Origin: Utricularia gibba
Taxonomy: Eukaryota > Streptophyta > Magnoliopsida > Lamiales > Lentibulariaceae
DNA length: 64,000 nt
Assembly (NCBI GenBank): GCA_002189035.1
Contig: NEEC01000007.1
Location: 1,922,001-1,986,000 of the forward strand
Direction of reading: 5' to 3'
Within the stretch, counting starts at the first letter, position 1, and each line of letters opens with the position of its first letter. Position numbers and translations under genes: made by a program. Below the pieces are notes generated by a model. That model saw nothing but the letters and a program-made list of their open reading frames with translations. It was not told where the DNA came from and did not search any database. Positions 58,986-64,000 of the stretch are shown piece after piece.

Positions 58986-59288
58986 ATGCGGTCTTCTCGT
59001 GTGGCCTGGCAATCCGGGAAGAAGCCCGGATGGGAGAAGGAGGAGGAGGAGAAGAAGAAGAAGAAGGAGGAGGAGAAGAAGAAGGAGGAGGAGGAGGAGG
59101 AGAAGAGGAAGAAGGAGGAGAAGAAGAAGAAGGCAAAGGGAGGTGATTATAGCGATGACGGTGGTTTCGATAGTGATGGATATGGTGACCATGGCGGTGC
59201 CGGTCATGGAGGTCATGACCGTGGTTATGATGAAGGTGATGACCGTGGTTATGATGGAGGCAATGGTGGGGATGGCGGCGGTGAATGA
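58986..59288 (+). CDS. Low-complexity K/E- and G/D-rich small protein (candidate)
   Basis: A 100-residue open frame. It opens MRSSRVAWQSGKKPGWEKEE, runs through about 35 residues of Lys/Glu encoded by a GAA/GAG/AAG tract (59035-59135), then changes to a Gly/Asp/Tyr/His-rich half with repeated DRGYD units (HDRGYDEGDDRGYDGGNGGD). A TATA-like word (CTACAAATAGAG) lies 50 nt upstream, which is close for a leader. The purine-rich tract leaves several frames open on both strands, so the frame may be chance. The unbiased start and the repeat-structured C-terminus give some support. No family recognised. Confidence 0.3.
   Translation: MRSSRVAWQSGKKPGWEKEEEEKKKKKEEEKKKEEEEEEKRKKEEKKKKAKGGDYSDDGGFDSDGYGDHGGAGHGGHDRGYDEGDDRGYDGGNGGDGGGE
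59030..59142. repeat. GA-rich (GAA/GGA/GAG) simple-sequence tract
   Basis: About 110 nt of almost pure purine on the plus strand, an interrupted trinucleotide microsatellite. It lies inside the candidate low-complexity frame. Confidence 0.9.
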
Positions 59289-59609
59289 TATCACCACCGT
59301 GTATGATGTCGTTTGATGGTAATGTATTACTATGTTTAATTATGATATGATTGAGTATACATATAATCAATTGTGTAATATTTGATATTCGAGAATAAAA
59401 TTTGATATATATATATATGTGTGTAAATTAATCAAATAATAGTATATAAGTAAATTTAAGTATAGATTCTATGTACTCTCTTATTAAATACCCTTTTAAT
59501 GTTTTATTAAGTCTTAATTGTAAGATTAATAACAAATCACACTGAAAATATATGCATCAAGTCAAAAGGGCACACTATTTAAAGGGGAACAAAAAACATT
59601 GTCATTTAC

Positions 59610-60130
59610 ACTCTTATGGGCACGTTTGGTTGTCGGGTTTAGCCTAAACCTAGATTTAGTTTATTTGGGTTTAGGAAATCCAGTTTTGTGGGTTTAGATT
59701 TAGGAATCGTGTTTGGTTAATGGGTTTACATTATTTGGATTTAAATGAACCCACGTTTGGGTATAAAATTGGGTTTATACATAATTTTTATGGGATTTAC
59801 CAATATAGCCTTTCACACTCGTCTACCGCCTTCCACACCGATTTTACCAATCAAACATATCCCTCTTTATTACCATAAGTTTTCCCAATGCATTCACCGA
59901 CCTTCACACTCGATTGTCGCGGTGCTGCCGGTCGACGAGATCTCTCGATTTAACAAGTAATTGAGAGTGAACAGTCATGGGTTATGTCCACTTTGTATAC
60001 TCCCTTCGTTGCACAGTGTTTGTCGTTCGAAATCCGTTGAATTTTGAGTGAATTTTACGGTTTACTTGTGGTAAGTGCTCGGTGTAGGTGCTTTTTTCTT
60101 GTTGTTTTCTTTACTCCAGCACAGATTGCA
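59610..60130. other. Possible left end of a PIF/Harbinger-like element
   Basis: The word GGGCACGTTTGGTTGTCG at 59619-59636 resembles the terminal style of many plant PIF/Harbinger elements. It is followed by imperfect internal repeats of a GGGTTTAG/TTTGGGTTTA type up to about 59775, then about 350 nt without a gene before the Myb/SANT-like frame. I found no matching inverted end to the right, so the boundary is tentative. Confidence 0.35.
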
Positions 60131-60149
60131 GGTATGCACATCCAATCGT

Positions 60150-61182
60150 GATGGAAGACTCTCACAAGAGAACAAAACGCGCCTGGAAGCAAGATGAGGA
60201 GAAAGACTTGTTGCATGCTTTGAAACAGATAATGAAAGAAGGTTGGAAAATTGAGAATGGATTTAGGGGTGGGTATCACCGAGCGTTATAGACAGAGTTC
60301 TTGAAACTCTGCCCTAGAACCAACATTCGCGCACACCCGCATATATCTAGCAAGGTGCATACCTGGAAAAAAGACTACTACCTTCTTGTAGATTTTTTAT
60401 CTAGGTCGGGCATCGGTTTCAGTGAGCTGACCTACACCGTAGACGCAGACGATGAGGTTTGGAAGGAGATTGATCAGGTACGTATGCCTTGTTGTCGCTG
60501 TGTTATATCTGGTGCTGACCGTTTATTATGTCAGCATGCACTCAGACTGCGCGCCCTAAGACACAAAGCCTAGCTGTATTACATGGAGTGGCAAGAAATC
60601 TTTGTAAAAGATCGGGCTATAGGAGAAAAAACGATAAGCTATGTTCATGCGACCAGGAAGAGGAAATTCATGGAAGATGTTGGGAAGAATCTGGAAGTAT
60701 CTTCGGATTGCTCTCTGGACCCAGATAACACTGGACACGATATGAACTTCTCGTATGCTGACACACCTTGTGACCCAATTGGTTGCGCTGCGGAGGGTGT
60801 GAACGTCACGCCTAGTAGGGACTCTGAGTCACACAACAGCACCGACTCGTCGCGGCGGACTGGGCGAAGTGACAGGGGACCGAGGGGAATCGACGATGAT
60901 GTGCAGTTCATCAAAGAAATGAAGGAGCTTAACGTGCGCACATGGGAAGAGCTACGTCACTTGGGATTAACAGTGGTGCAGCAAGCGCGGGAGTTGGTGG
61001 ATAATCAGCGTCAGGCAGGGGAGATCATTAGAGGTATGTCGGTACAATTAACTGCCATCGAACGTTTTACCATAGCAGAGACAATTAATTCCATCCCTGC
61101 GAGGTTGCGCTACTTCCTTGCCTCCAGTGACTGTGAAAGAGAGCTTATTGTGCGTGGTTTAACATCAGAACGTAGATATTAA
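60150..61182 (+). pseudogene. Decayed Myb/SANT-like gene of PIF/Harbinger ORF1 type
   Basis: Starts at the ATG at 60150. A Myb/SANT-like DNA-binding domain is seen: KRAWKQDEEKDLLHALKQIM, then GWKIENGFRGGYHRAL, then FLKLCPRTNIRAHPHISSKV, and WKKDYYLLVDFLSRSGIGFS up to DADDEVWKEIDQ. A TAG at 60289-60291 cuts the domain. An intron with borders CAG|GTACGT (60478) and GTCAG|CATGC fits the usual place in this family, and a second TAG at 60571-60573 stands where relatives have Trp before the YMEWQEIFVKDRAIGE block. The C-terminal part from about 60583 to 61182 remains open (DDDVQFIKEMKELNVRTWEE; SSDCERELIVRGLTSERRY). Such proteins accompany the PIF/Harbinger transposase; no transposase (DDE) frame is present in the window. 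Confidence 0.7.
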
Positions 61183-61520
61183 ATCTGTTGTGTGGTGCTC
61201 CGCCTTACGTTAGACTCATGGACTAAATGTATTTCATCTTCTATTTATCCTTTAAATTGGCATGAGCACTGCAAAGGGTAGACAGTGTTCTGACTTCGTA
61301 TGTGGAAGAACCGCGCATGAACAAGCGCGGTGTTTCGTTCTTGATCACTTTTCCGCAAACATTGTGCTGCAACTACCGCCACATTCACAGCAGTGCTATC
61401 GAGAAGTGATGGACTAGCACCGCGTTGGTGCTACATATTACGAAGCACCACGTCTAGACACAAAGAAGCATATCCAGTGAACGCACCGGATGTTTTAACA
61501 TCTGGTGCTTTCGAGATGTT
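61183..61520. repeat. Cluster of short inverted repeats beside the Harbinger relic
   Basis: Three hairpin-capable palindromes within 200 nt: 61310-61331 (ACCGCGC, 8-nt loop, GCGCGGT), 61415-61433 (TAGCACC, 5-nt loop, GGTGCTA), and 61483-61508 (GCACCGGATGTT / AACATCTGGTGC with one mismatch). GCACC/GGTGC words recur between them. The GC content is higher than the flanking DNA. Confidence 0.7.
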
Positions 61521-63910
61521 TAAACTACGTTGAACCATACTAATGTTATTTTGTACAAAAAAACCAATATTTTTTTATGCATTTTGATCTAATTGCTATT
61601 ATTGAACTTGGATACCATTATTAATTTCACATAACAAAAATATACACTACAAGCACAGGTTAATTTTGATCGATTCCAATTCTAGCATTATACACTTTGT
61701 GTTTGAAATGACCTTTATTGGATTGAGTTTATATGTATTTGATACGAGAATTAGCATTTTAGCAATAATACACAAAATTCTCATTTGTTGTGGGGTAGGT
61801 GATAATATAGAGTTTTCAGTATTTTAATATCAAAAAATGAGTAGTATTATGATATAAAATTATGATTTTATTAAAAAATTTGGGCATTTTTGTAATTGAG
61901 ATTACAAATTGAGATTAAATACTTGATTTAGACCAAATCTTTGATTTAATTATTTTCATTAAAGCAATGCATCACATTCTCATTAATCCAAATAACAAGA
62001 AGCCCAAAATTCACAATGAAGATGACATAAGAATGTTGACAAGGAAGTAGAGAGAATACATCAAATCCAAAGAAGATAGAATGAAAATATTTGGACTAAA
62101 GAATACAGGGAAGAAAGAGAAAAATATCCGAGAGTTCAAAAAACATGCAAAGTAGTCAAGAGAAAAGGATTCTGGAAGAAAAATTGTACATGAACTAATA
62201 AAAAGAAGATGGACGTAAGAATTCAGCTCATTCTCGATGATTTCTTTTATTCAAGAACACTACTCCTAATGAGGAATAAATTGCAATGTTTTAGCTTGAT
62301 AAACGTTTGAATGTGATACTAAATGTCGTGGTTTAATATATTTAATGTATTAAAAGAAATTTATAAATCATTTTAACAAACTAAATAGTTTTTACTCTAT
62401 TAAGACTTAAAAACATATTAGAGAAAAAATGAGAATTTTCGATTCAATTGTTATCGATTAAGGCTGTTTTCACAATAAACACATTTTAACAAATTAAATA
62501 TACAAAAAAAATTAGTACACTAAACAACATTTAACTCTATAAAACACAATTAATATATATATATATATACAATAAAAACAGTGTTATCAATTCTACATAG
62601 AATTATTTACATTTCTCAGTCAATGTTTATTTTTTCTTTATTACATTGCAACTTGAACATGTTATGTATAATGTTTTATATAATAATTTTATTTTTCTTC
62701 TACATGAGTAGTTAAGCATTAAGTGGTACATTAAGACTAAAAGGGACAAGCATATTCATTATTAATTAAGCTATATTAACAATATAATCACACTAGTTTC
62801 TTAATAAAGCAGAATAGATTTAGAAGTAAAAAATATTGGAATGATTATCATAAGTCAATCTTAATTAGATTTAGATTAAAGATTAGGGGAAGACAAGGCT
62901 TTAGGAAGATTTGAACTTTTGTTGATTAGATAAATAATTTTTTGTTGCAATAGAATAAATTATGAGTATGTTTTTTATTGAAGTCTCAAATTATTATATT
63001 ATTTTTTTAGGTAGAAATTTAATTTACTCGTTTATTACTTTACTGTTTTTTATCCTATAATTGTATTAGTCCTATTTTAAATTTCATTTTCATTGTGAGA
63101 AAAATAGAATACGTAACATCCACACAACAAGTACAATGCTTTTTTGTATTAGACCCTAGTTTCATTGTGCCCATATTTTATTAATGATTGATTGTCAATT
63201 AGACTTATAAGTTTATTTGGTAAGGGAATTGACATTTTATATAACGATGTGTGAATTTCTCATTTATCACTGAGGGTTTCTAAGATCCATGTTATGAAGT
63301 TACGGCACACATGAGTGGGATGGACGTATTTGGCTTTGAATGTTCGTATTCGCACATATTGGAAGAAATTAATCATTGATGGATGTCCATTATTAGGTGC
63401 ACTGAAATTAATGTATATACTTAGTTTTTCTAACCATTTGTCCCTCTAAAGTCCATGCATTTTTCAATATCCACCTAGTTTGATTGAGAACGAGCCAAAG
63501 CGCGTTACACCACCCTAAAGTTCCATGCCCCTGCCACATCTAATTATTTTAAAAAATAATTATTTATCGTTATTTTCACACATATTAAAATTAAAAAAAT
63601 TAATTATCATTTTATCCTTACATTCGTTTTAACATTTAATATTTATAGTTTTACTTTTTTTTCTTTGATGAAAAAAACATAATACAATATTATTAGAGTC
63701 TCTATATTTTTAATATATATCTTTTCTTATCCATAATAAATGTAGTATATCATCTAACCCCCTAGCCTTATCGACCTATATATCCATCCATACTGGACTA
63801 TTCGTTTCGGTTTTGTCTATGCAAAACTAGACACACTATTAACTATCCTACGAAAACCATATATTAAAAATAAACATTATCTTCGGTAAATATCATTTGA
63901 TATCCACAAA
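61521..63910. other. A/T-rich gene-free stretch
   Basis: About 2.4 kb with A/T runs and a TA microsatellite near 62553-62570. No open frame with codon structure, no tRNA-like fold and no terminal repeat was seen on either strand. Confidence 0.6.
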
Positions 63911-64000
63911 TATTGAAATTGGATCTCATAGTCCTAAGTCTGGAGTTGGGCCACGAAAATTTGAAATGGGCCTACAAAATGAAATTGGGCTCAAGAATCT
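63911..64000. repeat. Dispersed direct repeat, copy 2, cut by the window end
   Basis: Same-orientation copy of the 58454-58546 element, with small substitutions and gaps. The similarity reaches the last base of the window, so the full repeat may be longer. Confidence 0.9.

Noticed and set aside
58971-59370. Leucine- and serine/proline-rich minus-strand frames at the GA tract
   Set aside because: They are the reverse reading of the purine microsatellite and lack any ordered part.
58454-64000. LTR retrotransposon bounded by the two 90-bp repeats
   Set aside because: The repeats are too short for LTRs as seen, lack TG...CA ends and enclose no gag or pol frame.
1-64000. tRNA, rRNA, CRISPR arrays or prokaryotic operons
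   Set aside because: No cloverleaf, rRNA-like block or spaced direct-repeat array was seen, and the genes are spliced plant genes.

Overview
This is nuclear DNA from a flowering plant. The genes have many short GT-AG introns. The products are plant-specific or plastid-targeted: acyl-ACP thioesterase FATB, arogenate dehydrogenase, a two-Ts-domain plastid EF-Ts, a thylakoid-lumen PSII maintenance protein, an RNA-editing/splicing-type PPR protein and an AMT2-type ammonium transporter. No LTR retrotransposon body is visible, and 17 recognisable genes sit in about 57.6 kb, so the region is gene-dense. The lineage below angiosperm cannot be fixed from the sequence alone.

Layout. 0.5-4.3 kb: ankyrin-TPR protein (+). 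4.5-4.9 kb: exact 179-bp tandem duplication. 5.0-10.9 kb: Mediator subunit MED15 (+). 11.5-14.4 kb: LRR receptor-like pseudokinase (+). 14.7-16.2 kb: intronless PPR protein, OTP43-like (+). 16.6-19.4 kb: U-box/ARM E3 ligase PUB4-like (-). 20.5-21.7 kb: arogenate dehydrogenase (-, one frame break). 22.7-24.7 kb: LRL-type bHLH factor (+). 25.1-26.3 kb: MPH2-like lumenal protein (+). 26.4-29.8 kb: phospholipase D alpha (-, two frame breaks). 32.4-34.1 kb: FATB (+). 34.8-35.8 kb: cytochrome b5-like CB5LP (+). 36.3-40.1 kb: PDE327-like FAD oxidoreductase (+). 40.4-41.9 kb: Mediator subunit MED7 (+). 43.1-46.7 kb: S1/EF-Ts polyprotein PETs (+, one frame break). 47.9-48.8 kb: a four-exon gene for a 72-residue protein (+). 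49.9-55.0 kb: AMP deaminase (+). 55.6-57.6 kb: AMT2-type ammonium transporter (-). From 57.6 kb to the end the DNA is AT-rich and repetitive, with a low-complexity K/E- and G/D-rich reading frame, a decayed PIF/Harbinger-type Myb/SANT gene and a dispersed direct repeat.

How the genes relate. They are independent eukaryotic transcription units, not an operon. There are themes: two Mediator subunits (MED15 and MED7) lie about 30 kb apart, and at least six products act in or are aimed at the plastid (arogenate dehydrogenase, MPH2, FATB, PDE327-like, PETs and probably CB5LP). Exon joins were made by hand from splice sites, reading-frame continuity and remembered family sequences. For 14 of the 17 genes the joined exons total an exact multiple of three and give a protein of family-typical length. 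The other three (arogenate dehydrogenase, PLD alpha, PETs) contain four frame breaks, and every one fits loss of a single base. That pattern looks more like assembly error than gene decay.

I found no clear new multi-gene system. The best leads are the uncharacterised 72-residue protein with a site II/telo-box promoter, the pseudokinase, two GC-AG introns, two stop-free in-frame introns, and a cluster of hairpins beside the Harbinger relic.
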